Positions 11,768-26,120 are shown, numbered from the stretch's first letter. The stretch is DNA of 64,000 bases from Branchiostoma floridae (GCF_000003815.2 NC_049979.1:20160291-20224290), one strand, 5' to 3'. Notes: generated by a model from the letters alone, not told the origin. Program-made: numbers and translations.

Positions 11768-14506
11768 ATGGCCTTCGTTCGGGAAAATCACTGTCGGATG
11801 AGACGAACTGTCATCTTGTTTTTCCTGACCTTGCTGGTATCCCCTGGTACAGCTCTGAGCGGCTTCTGCCCCCATCAGTGTAGAAGAACAGACTTGGAGG
11901 AGTCTTCAAGCCTGTTCAACAGATTTAGGAGGACCGGGGCTTTGGAGGGTACAAACATGATATCTTTCGATTCATGGGTCGTGTGCAAGGGTCTAAATGG
12001 AACGATCACCACGGCTTCTTCTCTACCTTGCAGTCGCGAGGTAGTTTCTACAACGTTGACTACAGTTGCAGTGACGGGGTATCCTATCAGAATTCTATCG
12101 GCAAGAATATTGGCACACCATTCAAGAACCGCCACTCTGGCTCTAGTGGACTGTGAGATCACAGATGTTGAAGAGAATTCCCTTTCCGTATCTAGTCTTC
12201 CTCACCTGAGGGCCTTAGCTTTGGACTGGAACAAACTATCCCATATCAAGCATAGCGTTTTCTCAGTTTTGCCTCAGTTTCTCTTTTCTCTGAGCTTGTC
12301 CCATAATCAAATAGTACAGGTGGATCATGGGAGCTTAAAGAACCTGAAGTTTCTTCAGTTCTTGAGTCTGCAAAATAATCTGCTACGGGTTGTAAATCCT
12401 GACTGGTTTATTGGGCTACATGCCTTGACATTTCTCCATTTGGAAAGAAACAAGATTGAAGTCATTCCTCTGGGAGCATTCCGACACTTACCTATGCTCA
12501 TTGAGCTGCATCTAGGTGGTAATATGCTTACATCTCTGGGCGGAGAGTCGTTCTGGGGTCTTAGTGTCGCCAGGGCACTCCGTGACAAAGATAACCCTTG
12601 GCACTTTCGAAGACAGGAAGTTTCAGTTGTAGTATCCAACCGTCTCCTTTGTATCAGCAACGACCCTTGGAGCTATGTGAACGAACAGACTGTAGGGTGG
12701 ACATTTGATTTCAACAAGACTGTCCTTGATTACACACGCACTAAAGTCGACGTGCACGGCCCTTCTTGCAGCCTGGTGTGGGACGTTCCCGTTACAAAGA
12801 TCACAGCTCAGGCACCTTTTGTAGTTATCATGCAAAACGCTGTCTCGGATATCCCCAGTGTTGCTGACCAGTGCAGACAGGTGTGGGCTAACAATGAAAA
12901 GTTAACTATGGCCTTACAAGGTGGCCTGAGTCTCCGATTGGCTTTCTCTGGAGAGAGAGACACTAACATAGAAACCCTTACAATTGCTCTCAGTCCGACA
13001 ATCCACGCAAATAGCACTGCCGCTGGAAAACACATGAATAATATTATTGACACCAATATCACCTGCATTGTTCTTACTGAGGAGGATGCTAGTCAGATGG
13101 TGTTCAGTGTCCCTCCGGTGCAACTGAACAACGATGAAACATCTCTTGACTCCAATAGTGGTCCGACATCTCGTCAAAATCTTACAACAAAGAACGAGTC
13201 TACCGTACCACCAAACCTGACTGGGATGGCATCGAGGCCAGGAAACCACAACACGGTGCTAGCTCCGGTGTTACCTACATCAGAACATAAGACTACGATG
13301 TCACCGGCTTTTCCTCTGCATTTCAGCACTATCCTGACAAAGCCTGCCCAAGACAAACCAAGCCCAACCAGGACGTTCACAACCGCCTTGATTATTTCGA
13401 TACTAGGAGGTCTGATAGTGATAATATTTGTTGTCCTTCTCTTGAAAAGAACTTTAATGTCAAACAAGCAGGACGTCCAAGCCATCCCTGAGCGGCAGGA
13501 AGCTGTGCCGAGACGGGTACGGTCGGCCTCTCTACCTGACATTTCCCGCCGTAGCGCCATTTTACACCGCAAATCTTCCTGCAGATCTCTGCCTAGTGCC
13601 CTTCATTCTATCGAGCCCACGTACTGTGAGATTCCTGATGACGCTGTCTATGCTACTCGACCTCTCCCCGCCCTTCCACATACATACTGGGAAATCCCAG
13701 ACGTTGAACCGAACGAAGACGATGATGACGCGTTGCCCTTCTATGCTGCTGCCACAGATTTAACGCTCATGGGGAATGGGGGGAGTCTCAGCACCTACCA
13801 CGACACCTCGGCCACTACTGGTCGCCACCACAGGCCTTCACCTATCCAGCGTACAGCCATGTATGGAAAATCTCAGTCCCAACGCGTTACGTGTTACGAA
13901 AATGCAGGGAATCCCTCCTGCCACCGTGGCACGAGCGCTCGTGGGGCAGCTTCCGTACCCTTCTACGAAGGTCAGGGGATGGTGACATACATAAATGCAG
14001 CTAATATATCCGGCACGTCATTCGTAACTCAGTACAGAGCATCGAGGTCGAATGGATACGAATCCTCGCCAGCTTCTCAACTGACGGAGAATCAAGTCTA
14101 TAAGACTGTTCCAGACGAGACAGAGCCATGGACATCCTCGTCCAACACCTGGCCGTGGGAGATCTCCAATGGACAGTTAAGTAGAGCTCACTCGGTGCCT
14201 GCTATCTCCACATTTCCAAACACTTACTGGCCACGGCGAGAAAGCGCGTGCAGAAGTAGCCGAAGCCATCAGCGGTGGGCGTCCCTCCCCACACTCAGTA
14301 ATACCTACCATGAGACAACACAAACCGAGGTACCTTTAGTCAGTACAATACCAAACACGTACTGGCCGTGGGATATTTCTAGCTACGGGCACACTAACAC
14401 CTCGTGCCCTCGTGCTGTCCCCACCGTACCAAACACCTACTGGCCGTGGGAGCTGGCGGGTGAAGATATAACCGTAGCACACGACGACGTGCGTCTCTCC
14501 CAATAA
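11768..14506 (+). CDS. Single-exon LRR transmembrane receptor with tyrosine- and NTYWPW-rich tail
   Basis: The protein has 912 residues. A hydrophobic signal peptide lies at about residues 13-30, followed by a Cys-containing cap (CPHQC) and leucine-rich repeats at about 120-265 (patterns such as LxxLxLxxNxL). A Cys-bearing spacer and a Ser/Thr/Pro-rich stalk with several N-glycosylation sequons (NLT, NES, NST) come next. One transmembrane helix lies near 538-560, with a basic stop-transfer (LLLKR). The cytoplasmic tail of about 350 residues repeats a short motif: TYCEIPDD, TYWEIPDV, NTWPWEIS, NTYWPRRE, NTYWPWDIS and NTYWPWELA. It also has two YxN motifs (YENA, YINA), the Grb2-SH2 consensus. 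This suggests a cell-surface receptor signalling through tyrosine phosphorylation, but the ligand is unknown. The start is the first ATG of the ORF, upstream of the signal peptide. AATAAA overlaps the stop (14505) and recurs near 14578. I do not recognise a named orthologue. Confidence 0.88.
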   Translation: MAFVRENHCRMRRTVILFFLTLLVSPGTALSGFCPHQCRRTDLEESSSLFNRFRRTGALEGTNMISFDSWVVCKGLNGTITTASSLPCSREVVSTTLTTVAVTGYPIRILSARILAHHSRTATLALVDCEITDVEENSLSVSSLPHLRALALDWNKLSHIKHSVFSVLPQFLFSLSLSHNQIVQVDHGSLKNLKFLQFLSLQNNLLRVVNPDWFIGLHALTFLHLERNKIEVIPLGAFRHLPMLIELHLGGNMLTSLGGESFWGLSVARALRDKDNPWHFRRQEVSVVVSNRLLCISNDPWSYVNEQTVGWTFDFNKTVLDYTRTKVDVHGPSCSLVWDVPVTKITAQAPFVVIMQNAVSDIPSVADQCRQVWANNEKLTMALQGGLSLRLAFSGERDTNIETLTIALSPTIHANSTAAGKHMNNIIDTNITCIVLTEEDASQMVFSVPPVQLNNDETSLDSNSGPTSRQNLTTKNESTVPPNLTGMASRPGNHNTVLAPVLPTSEHKTTMSPAFPLHFSTILTKPAQDKPSPTRTFTTALIISILGGLIVIIFVVLLLKRTLMSNKQDVQAIPERQEAVPRRVRSASLPDISRRSAILHRKSSCRSLPSALHSIEPTYCEIPDDAVYATRPLPALPHTYWEIPDVEPNEDDDDALPFYAAATDLTLMGNGGSLSTYHDTSATTGRHHRPSPIQRTAMYGKSQSQRVTCYENAGNPSCHRGTSARGAASVPFYEGQGMVTYINAANISGTSFVTQYRASRSNGYESSPASQLTENQVYKTVPDETEPWTSSSNTWPWEISNGQLSRAHSVPAISTFPNTYWPRRESACRSSRSHQRWASLPTLSNTYHETTQTEVPLVSTIPNTYWPWDISSYGHTNTSCPRAVPTVPNTYWPWELAGEDITVAHDDVRLSQ

Positions 14507-14732
14507 TAAACATGTTTACCTTGTCATATCGACGATGAGCGACCACAGAATGAAGTTACGTGAGCCATAACACTACAAAATAAACATTTACTGGCCGTGG
14601 GCGATCTGAAGCGATGGAAAGGTCACATATCAATTGCGTCCAGAACCTGGCGCGCGCCTCATCGTACAAAAACATGACCAAGGGTAGTTAACATTACAGT
14701 AGTTACCCAAACAGGCGTCCTTTCCACCTGTT

Positions 14733-14806
14733 CTCCAAGCAGAGGTTGATGGGGACATCAAAAGGCGGACAGTCATTCTGATTTCTCCATACAACCTCTC
14801 CTTGGA
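14733..14806. mobile_element. Short CTCCAAGCAGA-family element
   Basis: Left CTCCAAGCAGAGGTTG and right CAACCTCTCCTTGGA are near-perfect inverted repeats 40-50 bp apart. Confidence 0.5.
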
Positions 14807-16481
14807 AGGAAGTCTTTTCACAAACTCCGAAACACCTCTACCAGAGACAACAATTAGTGAAGCGAGAAGGAAATTACCACAACCGACTTAAAACAGATTA
14901 ACCAGTTAGCGTAGAAACGGGACACTGTCTACATGCACGTTTGAAAGACTACACATATAATGAAGCAATGAACCAGAATCAGTCAAAGGTCTGTATCCTT
15001 CATTCTGATGTAGTCATGTTATTACATTTTAATTACATTATCATTACGTTTATATATAATTATAATGCATTAACATTTTATCAGTCAGTGTAATACTATG
15101 AAGCTGAAAGATTATTCCAAACAGTTTTCCACAATTTTACCAAGCTTGTACCTTTTAGGAGATCATCAAAGACTATATTTCTACTAAAAGCACGAAATCC
15201 AGTCATTATACAGAACGTGGGACAGATTATTGCCCACTGCATTCAAAGAAGTCAAACACGACAATAGCATACATTGTATCATATAGTTGAATAGACACTA
15301 GTGTTATGTACTCGTATTATTACTATTTACTTCACTTAGTCTATAAGAATGTACATACAATTAGCCTTCGGGCAAATATAACACAATTTTAATGCAAAGA
15401 CAACTGTTTGTCACGTTGAAGGTTCAAGCCTACAGCTGTGTAAAGCTTAAGCTTGGTCTGAGACTGGCTGCACGCCACGTAACCACAATTAGACGTCGGG
15501 AGAGGAAGAGGGGTAGGGGCACGTAGGATCGATTTTTAGCAGTAGTGACAGTAGTGCTCGCAGTTCTTGTTACGTTTAATATGATTATGACAGGCGGAGT
15601 ATATCCGGAACGTCTCTAACAACATGTATGATATGAATATGCGTTGCCAATTACCATATATATTTCGTGGAAATGATAGCTGCAAAAATCTTTAGAAGTT
15701 GTTTAGAAGGTCATCATTACATACTTGTTATTATCGCTATTGTGTTTGCTAGTAAAGTCATGGAGATTAGGCGATGTGTGTTTGTATATATGTAAGAGCA
15801 TATAAGTCAATTGAATAACGAAGTAATTGATTACAACGAATTCCCAACTGTATTTTCTGTAGGAAACAAAAGGATATTGCAATACATGTATCAGGAAAAA
15901 AAGAAGGAATGAGGAAGTCCGCAGATCGTCTTTATTCTCAACCACATGTTTGTTTTTATTTCAAGAGCCAACGTTTCGATGACCATCTCCCATGTTCTTC
16001 AGGGCAAAGATGGCCGGTTCACTTTGCACGGCAGCTAGGTGATTTTGCAACCGTTCCAATCGTATAAAGTACTGGCAAGTACATAGCTATTGTAAAACAA
16101 CAGTGTGACAATGCAGTTCCAAACGTACAGTACTGTCACATATACTAATATACACACTGTTAAGCAACAAGTAATACAAACAATTGTAGATCACGTCTGC
16201 TGAGAATACGGTCCCCAACATGACTAAGTCTGACCCCTCATCACGGTGCATGCATGGCTGGAGTGGACACGTGTCGGATCCATACAGACCCATTAATCAC
16301 GTGCAAATTTCAAGAAAGAGGAATAGCATCCAAACCAAAGCCTCTCTACTACCCCTGGTTGTTTTGTTTTTCTTGTTGACGCTGTAGTCAAGAGTGAAAA
16401 AAAGGTTTCCTTCAATAATGGGCTGGGCTACATGACCATATAGCTAGTGCACCCGTATACCAACACTGGCAGAGGTACTAC

Positions 16482-16623
16482 TAATCTCCAAGTAGATCCT
16501 ATGGTGGCATAACATAGTATCAAAACCCACCGAAGGCCAATGAACACCTTAATAAGCCGCCTACACTCATTTGCCAGCGTTTGATACTACCTTGATATCA
16601 CCGTGGGATCTGCTTGGAGATTA
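16482..16623. mobile_element. MITE, CTCCAAGCAGA family, with likely 8-bp target duplication
   Basis: Ends TAATCTCCAAGTAGATCC and GGATCTGCTTGGAGATTA are inverted repeats. The element is flanked by GGTACTAC on the left and GGTACGAC a few bases right of the end, a 7/8 match. This suggests a hAT-type 8-bp duplication. No ORF. Confidence 0.75.
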
Positions 16624-16655
16624 AGAGGTACGACCCCTTCGATAGAAGCATGACG

Positions 16656-18364
16656 TCAGCGGAAGAAGAGCCGCACGAGTTGACACAGGAGCAGGACGAT
16701 CAGTGATGACGACACGAACGGCACCCAGACCACCTGGTCCCGGCTGAGGGAGGTCGCCATGTCCGCTACACCCAGCACCACACCTCGCACTCCACGGGTC
16801 CTAAAAACCACGAAGTAACATATTAAAACGGCCAACCAATTGATTATTTACTGATGACTAATACCGTGAAGAAGCAGCAATGTCAATACCTATCACTTAC
16901 TAGTTATCTATCAATGATCTGTACATCAAAATCTAAATGTAACAAAATATCAAAGTCAAGTCGCTATCGCGTGCCGTATACAGCACATTTGAAGATGTGT
17001 TCACCTTTTATATCGAAGAGTACGATAGTTTCCTTAGCAACGGTTTCCATGGAAATACGAAAGGCACAGGCAAACGTAACAAATGAAAATTTTCCTGATG
17101 CTTGTGGCTTTCACTAGTTTTGATGTAATTTGGACAAGTATTACTCAAGTAATGCTGCTTTAGTTTGCATAAGGAGCCTTAAAACTATGAAATTGAGATA
17201 CTTCCACATCCAGATTTGCTTAAAACGTGTTTGATACTTTTGCACAAATCTGCACAATTCGCCTGCATGATTTTTCCAGCTATGCTGCTGGACTATCTGT
17301 AAACTGTAGATACCTTTCCCGCATGGCCCGTATGTCCTGTAGGTCCGTTAGCATGATCCGCAGAGTGACAAGTCCCTCTTGTAGCTCCTCAATTTCCTTC
17401 TGAGTATCGTCGTCTGACATGATCTGAGGATAGAAGGTAGTGTGACTGACCTGAAAGGGTGACAAAAGAATTTGGAGAAAAGACACACTAGAAGGACATT
17501 AACAGTTGACAGGAATATGCAGAACGACAGAGATAAAGAATTGACAAAGTATCTAACGTTAAGCTTATTTCTGATATAAATGTACGTGTATATACATTGT
17601 GCTGTCTGTTGAATACTTTAGGTAGTTTCATAGTTTTGAAATGCATTTGTTGTTTAAACATATGGCTCATACGCCGCCGACCATGCATAGCATGGTGTTT
17701 TATATTTTATTATTAATGTAGTCACCTCATCGTTTATTCTGTCGCACACCTCTTGGCTTATGCATGGCGTGTCTGCCACTGGTGCTACCTTCGCTTCCTG
17801 AAAAATAAGAAGAGCAGCACAGCAGCGCCACCTGTCGATAGTTCAAGGCTAGGTCTTAGCGTTATCGAACATGTATTTCACGTAATTCTTACGTTTGTTT
17901 CGGTCCATTTGGGTTTCGGAAGCTATTGATGATGAAAGTAAAGAAACAAGAGGAACACATATTGCCAATTTTGCGCTGCCAAACTGACCATGCTATGCAT
18001 CAACATCAAAATTGAAAATAACGTTAATATAAAAATAGAAAATAATGTTAGACGTTGTTGTACAACATTATTCTGATATCTTAGCGGCAAGCCAAATTGT
18101 TATCGTGGTTACCTGTTTCGCCTTGCCCTTTCCTATCCCAGCTCCAGTAGAAACCCTGTTGTCGTCAGAACTCCCCCTCCTGCCTACACCGGCCAGGCTG
18201 CGCCTCTCCGACACGTCAGCCGACGCTCTCCTGTCCCGGGAGCCGGCCGAGAGGCGTTTGTCGCCGCCCACGGAAGTTTTCTTATCGTCCTTCCCTCCCG
18301 TTAGAGATCTACTCCCCCTCAAATACCCGGTGGAAATCTTAGGGCCTGGTCTGACTGGGTCCAT
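16656..18364 (-). CDS. Probable tail-anchored coiled-coil membrane protein, unknown family
   Basis: Four exons join cleanly: 18113-18364, 17726-17797, 17314-17450 and 16656-16800 (all GT-AG), giving 201 aa. Residues 1-84 (exon 1) are basic, Ser/Gly/Arg-rich and probably disordered, with many RRxS-type sites. Exon 2 adds 24 residues with two cysteines. Exon 3 encodes an acidic, heptad-like helix (QKEIEELQEGLVTLRIMLTDL). Exon 4 ends in one hydrophobic segment (WVPFVSSSLIVLLLCQLV) followed only by RLFFR and the stop. A single C-terminal anchor without a signal peptide is typical of tail-anchored proteins of the ER, mitochondrial outer membrane or peroxisome; the basic end would suit the latter two. 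The start is an ATG in good context (ACCATGG). I do not recognise a homologue; the exon model rests on splice sites and phase. Confidence 0.65.
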
Positions 18365-19176
18365 GGTTTAACTTGGAGGATGAAGTGACTTTGGTAGAGG
18401 CACCTGTCACAGAGTTTATTCACCGATAATATCCGTCTTGGGGAAAATCATTTCTGGATGGGATGGGTACGGAGGTTTGGGTTGTTATGCTACGTCCTGT
18501 AACATTTAGTTGAACTGGCACTAATAAATGCAACCCCGAATTGCCAATTGTGCCGTTTCATACGAATGGATGAAATACAGAGATTTATACTCATTTGGGC
18601 GAGAGAGGCTACAGGATAAAGTTTAACCATCAACAACAACAACGGTTGGTCCCCTACTAACACGCACCTGCACTGCTCGTCCATTCACCGGTAACAGCTG
18701 CTTGCTTCTCACAAACAACGGGGAATATTACACACGCTAAGGTAACACCAGTTCAATAGGAATGGGTTTTACATTTTACAGCGGGGTATGAATGACTTCA
18801 AGAAGAACACAAATTGGTGGAGAAGGGGGGAATGGAGCATAGATGGGCTAAATATGCAAAACCGATCCTTACTGCACCGTTAATGATCACAATAATGAAC
18901 TACACACTTTCCCAGATATCATTTCAATTCCATCTTTATTCAACGATGTCCGGTTAGTACTAGTGTTTTGAAATAAGTCTCGATATTTCGACTTGTTTCA
19001 AAATATTGAATGGTTGCATAGAGTATTGACAATCTCAAAAACATAAACATCATGATACCGATTATATTGAACGTCAATAGTGTTTTAAGTCTTGATCTGT
19101 AACGCACTGATTTCTTCTTACATGCTTGTTTTGATATCCTTTGACATATATTGCATGTTTTATGATATAGAAGCCC

Positions 19177-21288
<2,112 letters not shown>

Positions 21289-23513
21289 GGCGATGGATAA
21301 CCTTCAGCTGAGGAGAATTTCCGCTTTCAAGAGATAGAAACATCGTTACATAGTACATTAAATGTCCAGAACAAGTTTGGTAGAGTTGCTGCTCTACACA
21401 AATTCATTTGCCATGTGTGTCGCAATTTCGTCGCCTCAATTAACACCTACCGTACTTAATTTACTGTGACTTCGTACCTACCTGTTAGCCATGACTTCTT
21501 ACCTTGACATCTTGTCAAGTAAAGATGACATGTCTTCATTTAGAAGCTATCCCTTTTGGCACAACTGTATCCTGTAGATAGCGTTTTTCTTCGCTAAACA
21601 CCTAAGTATTACTAAACTTAAGGACATAGAACAACTGTACCCTCCGTTCGCAAAACATTCAATTAAAATGTTACAAGCTGCTCTTAGATCTTAGGACTTT
21701 ACCCATTTTGTATTATGTTTTCGGAAACTCGAGAACGAAAAAACCTTTCGAACGAGACATTTCCTTACCGTATGGGGTATGCGTCCAGAAGAGTGCTGTG
21801 AACGAAATCTTGTTGATCAGGATAGAATGCGGAACAGGAACACATCAGCTCATTATTTGCGGCATTACCGCTTCCGCATTCGCCATTACGTTACAGCAAA
21901 ACAATGTGATGCTTGTGTCAGCTTTTCGCGTATTCGGTGAGTAAAGTTATTATCAGATGATTCAGACAGTTTATCTCACACCTCCCAATGAGATGAGATA
22001 CAGACTTCCTCAGTACTTTCGACCTTCATTATGATCATAATCCAGAGAATTAATTGTCTCGACCATATGATCAACTAGGAAATTAGGAATAGAGAGGGTA
22101 CAACGGAAATCATCAAATGTACATGTTTTATGTTGAGAGTAGTTTAGCGTGCTTTTACAAAAAAAAAGTTATTTCGGTTGCAAAATTGCAATCTCCAAGC
22201 AGATGCAGATAGGCCCTCTCCTCAGTGGAACAGGTAGCTTGAAACACGGTGACGCGGTTACGACTTTTCATTTCTACGTCTGCTTGTAAAATCGTAACTT
22301 ACCGGCTAATTGCAAGATGGTTCTTTTGTGTGGCCATAGGGCTCTAGTAGACAGGAGTTACAAAGATCTGCTGGCAGAGTAAAAAGGGACGCATCTACAG
22401 CTAGCTAAAACTCATTGTCTATAGCTCATAGTTTTATTAGTTTTATCCAGCTTGACAACGTGGTTGTAGAGTGGTGTGTAAATGTGCAAGAGGGAGACTG
22501 TTCACAAACATATTCATCTGTAGTAATGATATTAGAAAAAGGAAATTATGACGGTCTAACAGTTGGTAAAAAAAAGCATACCAATGTTTTGTATGTGCTG
22601 TTTTCTACCAAACTAGTCAGGTCGTTCTCTTAGCCAAAGGTCCATGATCCAGACTAGAGGCACAACTAGAGCGTTGGAAAGGTCAGAGGATAACGTTATG
22701 TTATCAGCCGTGAAGTGTGTGTACAATGTAAAGGGGATACGCTTGAAAGTTGAATGAAAGAAAGTGTTTATATGCAGTTGCACACATCTCAATGTTTTTA
22801 AAACAGCAGATAATTTCGAAATGAATCCAAACTTAGTACAACTTTCATTAAACTTTTTATTTTCAGTACCTGAATACATGTATTCCACAGTAAACCTACA
22901 TGTATAACTTATCCAGTGGAAATTACAGTCATATCACGTGTTTTAAGATACAAGTATGGTCAAGAATGCAATTGGCTTCTGTTGTTTTCGCCTGTGTTTA
23001 CACATGAGGTTAATGACCCCACTCTCTCCTAGGTGGTGGCAACTGTAAGGCCGACCGCTAGGAGCGCGATTTTAGCCAGGCTTCTGTTATTCATGATAGC
23101 ATATACTCTAAAGGGCGCAGTGATTTTCAAGACAAAACAGACACTGTCGACATTGTCCACAGAACGGCTAAAATACCCTTTACAAAGTTCGATTTATCCT
23201 TAGCTCAATTCTTGCCAATAAGGCATTATGATATCATTATGACATCCTCCATGGCCTAACGTTATGTTAATTATGCAGCAAAGCGTCTAGACGTCTTGAA
23301 GCCGTATTTGATGATTGTCACAGCAATGATTAAAAGCAGTTAGAGCTACCAGCAGTTCCGAAAAAAAATGCTCGGCTTGGGCGTGGATTTTCCGTTAAAT
23401 AGATACATGTACAAAAGCCGAATGTGATGGTACTGGGAATTTGAGGATAGCTTATTCTAGCGCCATTGAATAAGGAATGTTACTGAAACAGTCTGATAGA
23501 CGCTCCCACAGCT
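21289..23513. other. Intergenic between the two ML genes
   Basis: AT-rich, no supported exon. It holds the upstream region of ML copy 1 and a partial CTCCAAGCAGA motif near 22192. A third ML copy was looked for and not seen. Confidence 0.5.
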
Positions 23514-25791
23514 TTAGGCTAGGTCCCCCTCTGCCTTGATGCACAACATTTGATGGTTGTCCTGATTCAGCAAGATGGCCGTGCCGTTGTAGTGTCCCTG
23601 CAAGGGCGCATGTGCAAAAATGTCAGGCTGCACAAAATCGCTCATTTTATGGCTTATGAAACAGGAAGCCATGCTTCATCAACAGTGCATGTCAAAGGCA
23701 CATTACCAATATGTGTGGGCGACTAAATAGTCACCATACCAATCTATATGCATACTTCATAAAGAGAACAATCTACAAACATAACCAATATGTGTGCAGT
23801 GAACTAAATTGTCTTCATAGCAATCTATATGATAAGCTGACGAAATGAGAAGTTACAGGCATTTCAGGGGGGAAGTTGAACAACACTAAAAAGACAATAT
23901 CAGCCAGATTTTACGGAACAGAAAGTGTTCCGACTTTTTCTAATAACAAAAGGCGATATCTAAATAGAGATCGGTATTAAAACGGAACATCGTCATTTCT
24001 GCCACACTTTTGAGGAAGTTTTGAGTCATCATTTGCTAGAAGGGGGAACCGAAAACCGATCGAATTCTATTAATGTGTTTCAACAAAGGCATATTTGTAG
24101 TACTAGTACTTCAATTTTAAGGAAGTTCTGAAACACAGGACTGAAAAATAGGGATCTAGAGCCGCCGTTACATATATTTTGGAAGCCATGTCATGCTGAT
24201 ACCAACTGTGATACCGAAATCTTACATTTGTAAGACTGTACAACATTCTATTGCTCGGAATAAGCAGAGAGTTTAGCATGCAAGTTTCATCTTACCGGCC
24301 TCAGATATTTCGGCACGGTGACAGCTCTGGCTGCAGACACTTTCACTGTGGGATAAATAGACGTACAACAAACGTAAATATGGATCAAATGTACGTAGCT
24401 AACATCATAGTTTTCAACAAAGTAGGGGACCAATACAACTAAAATACGTGTTGAAGTTTGTGTGTTTCTTAAGCAGAACCGGCAAACGACCCAAACACCT
24501 CCGTTTCAAGTTCCAACTAAGAAGACGTCCCTATTCAAATATAGGTACTCAATGTCACCGGAGTCAAGTGAGGAAATAGGTGTTAAGCGCCTTTCCCGAG
24601 GGCAAAAGAATGGGGTCTGCTAGAGATCGAAACCTACAATCTTGAACTTTCAAGTCAACAACCATAACAAGTTCAACATACTAGTAACACTCTGTTTTGT
24701 TCAACAGATTTGCGCTAGGTCCTCTCCACGTCAAATGAAATAAACCAAAAACATATCAAAATGACAACTGCGAGCGTTGAACTAAAATGCTAAGTATGTA
24801 CATAGAAGCATGTATACACAACTTCCATTGTATCCCACCCAGGATCATACTCACCTCCCTTCTTCATGGGACAGTACCCCTTGGTGCTGGGGTTGCACTT
24901 GATAGGGAAAGGCACCTGGATCGCAGGGGAGCCGTTGTACCACAGGTCCACACTGAGCTTCCCACTGGTAAAATCAGCGTCTACAGTCCCAAGTACCGAT
25001 AACAATCACGTTAGTTACCATTTACGTTAATATGTTTGATACTCTACTTACGATCATAAATTTTGTAACGAATCCAAGGGCTGGTCATGTGCATGGGACC
25101 TGAAAAGAAAGTTTCCAAATTTCCTTTGCCTTTTCATGATCAACATCACGTATCTCATGACGTTAAGTTCCCATACTAGCGTTACATTTTTTTTTACAAA
25201 AAGTTTGCTGTAAAGAAGTGTCCCCTTAATCGTTCACACTTAGTCTCCCGTACCATCCTTCTTTCAGTGATTGATAGCTTGATCCTATCAGTCCATACCT
25301 GGTACAAAGGCAATAGAACCCTTGATCTTCCCTCCTCTGATTGGTGGGTTTGGGCTGATGGTTCCGTTAAAACTCTGAGTGGCGGGATCACCTGTAAGTG
25401 GGAGGGGGGCATCAGTTCACTAGTTATCTGACTTAAACTAGATGTAGGGTCAATAACACCTACACATCTGGATCTGATATAGTACAATGCTAAACTTTTT
25501 TCAAGAAAGCTAAGCATTGTTTTGTGATTAATATCAAACACAAATGAGCTTCCATGATACAAAGCTGACAAAATCCAGCGAAGTAACAAGACAAGAGAAA
25601 AAGTTCAAAGGAAGACATCATGTCGCGTTGTTGAATTCGCCCAACGTACCACAGTTAGACCAGCGCACAGGCCCCTTGAAGGCGAAGATGGTGAGGAAAG
25701 ATTCAGCATCTAGCCACGCTTCAGGCACCGGCACGGCTTGTGCGGCGGTGGCGGCCAGGAGGACTAGTGTCAGGAAAAGTGATGCTGCCAT
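23514..25791 (-). CDS. Secreted ML-domain lipid-binding protein (GM2-activator/NPC2-like), copy 2
   Basis: Exons 25650-25791, 25299-25391, 24855-24980, 24296-24345 and 23514-23597 (all GT-AG) give 164 aa. Residues 1-19 are a clear signal peptide (LFLTLVLLAATAAQA). Family marks follow copy 1 closely: WSNCGDP, NPPIRG, PIKC...YCPMKKG and GHYNGTAILLNQDNHQMLC, with four main cysteines. Lengths and phases of exons 2, 3 and 5 (93, 126 and 84 nt) are identical to copy 1. A possible 48-nt cassette exon (25052-25099) lies in the second intron. A 3' splice site (TTGTTAGCAG) ends at 25821, just upstream of the ATG, and suggests a 5'UTR intron. Predicted to act outside the cell or in lysosomes as a lipid carrier; the substrate is unknown. 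Confidence 0.82.
25052..25099 (-). other. Possible 48-nt in-frame cassette exon of ML copy 2
   Basis: It is bounded by CTTTTCAG and GTAAGTAG on the minus strand. It is 48 nt long, keeps the phase between exons 2 and 3, and has no stop. It would add 16 residues (PMHMTSPWIRYKIYD...) in a loop before the central strand. No equivalent was seen in copy 1. Could be alternative or chance. Confidence 0.35.
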
Positions 25792-25964
25792 GGCTGTGTT
25801 TCAAGGCTATCGATAGTCGACTGCTAACAAAAACACGAACATATAACGTTAGGATTAGGAATAAAAGAAATACTATAAACAAATTATGTAAGTTAACAGA
25901 TCTATTCACAGCGCTACACCTGTCCCGGCGACCACAGACAGGTGGTCAATTAACTCATTTGGAG

Positions 25965-26120
25965 GATAACCAATCAGGGGGGTTATGCAAATGAGCACGT
26001 ATGCTACTGAGCTAAGAGCAGGTGTATAAAAAGGGGAGATCTATTCACACTGCGCGATCATTGGTCAGCCGGAATCACGTGACTAAATCACACTATATAA
26101 GGCGTGGACAGAATCCATAC
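25965..26120 (+). promoter_or_regulatory. Two plus-strand TATA-type core promoters upstream of ML copy 2
   Basis: On the plus strand: CCAATCAG (about 25970), an octamer ATGCAAAT (about 25985) and TATAAAAAGG (about 26024), then ATTGGTC (about 26062), a CACGTG E-box (about 26077) and TATATAAGG (about 26094). Both TATA boxes have canonical orientation for rightward transcription. ML copy 2 lies to the left on the minus strand, so the boxes could belong to a divergent transcript. No coding gene is recognised to the right until 31.4 kb. Confidence 0.45.

Larger units (their letters stand above)
14507..16655. other. Intergenic, LRR gene 3' flank
   Basis: AT-rich, no supported gene. It contains a decayed copy of the receptor-tail motif (14583-14610) and two MITEs of the CTCCAAGCAGA family (14733-14806, 16482-16623). 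Confidence 0.5.
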
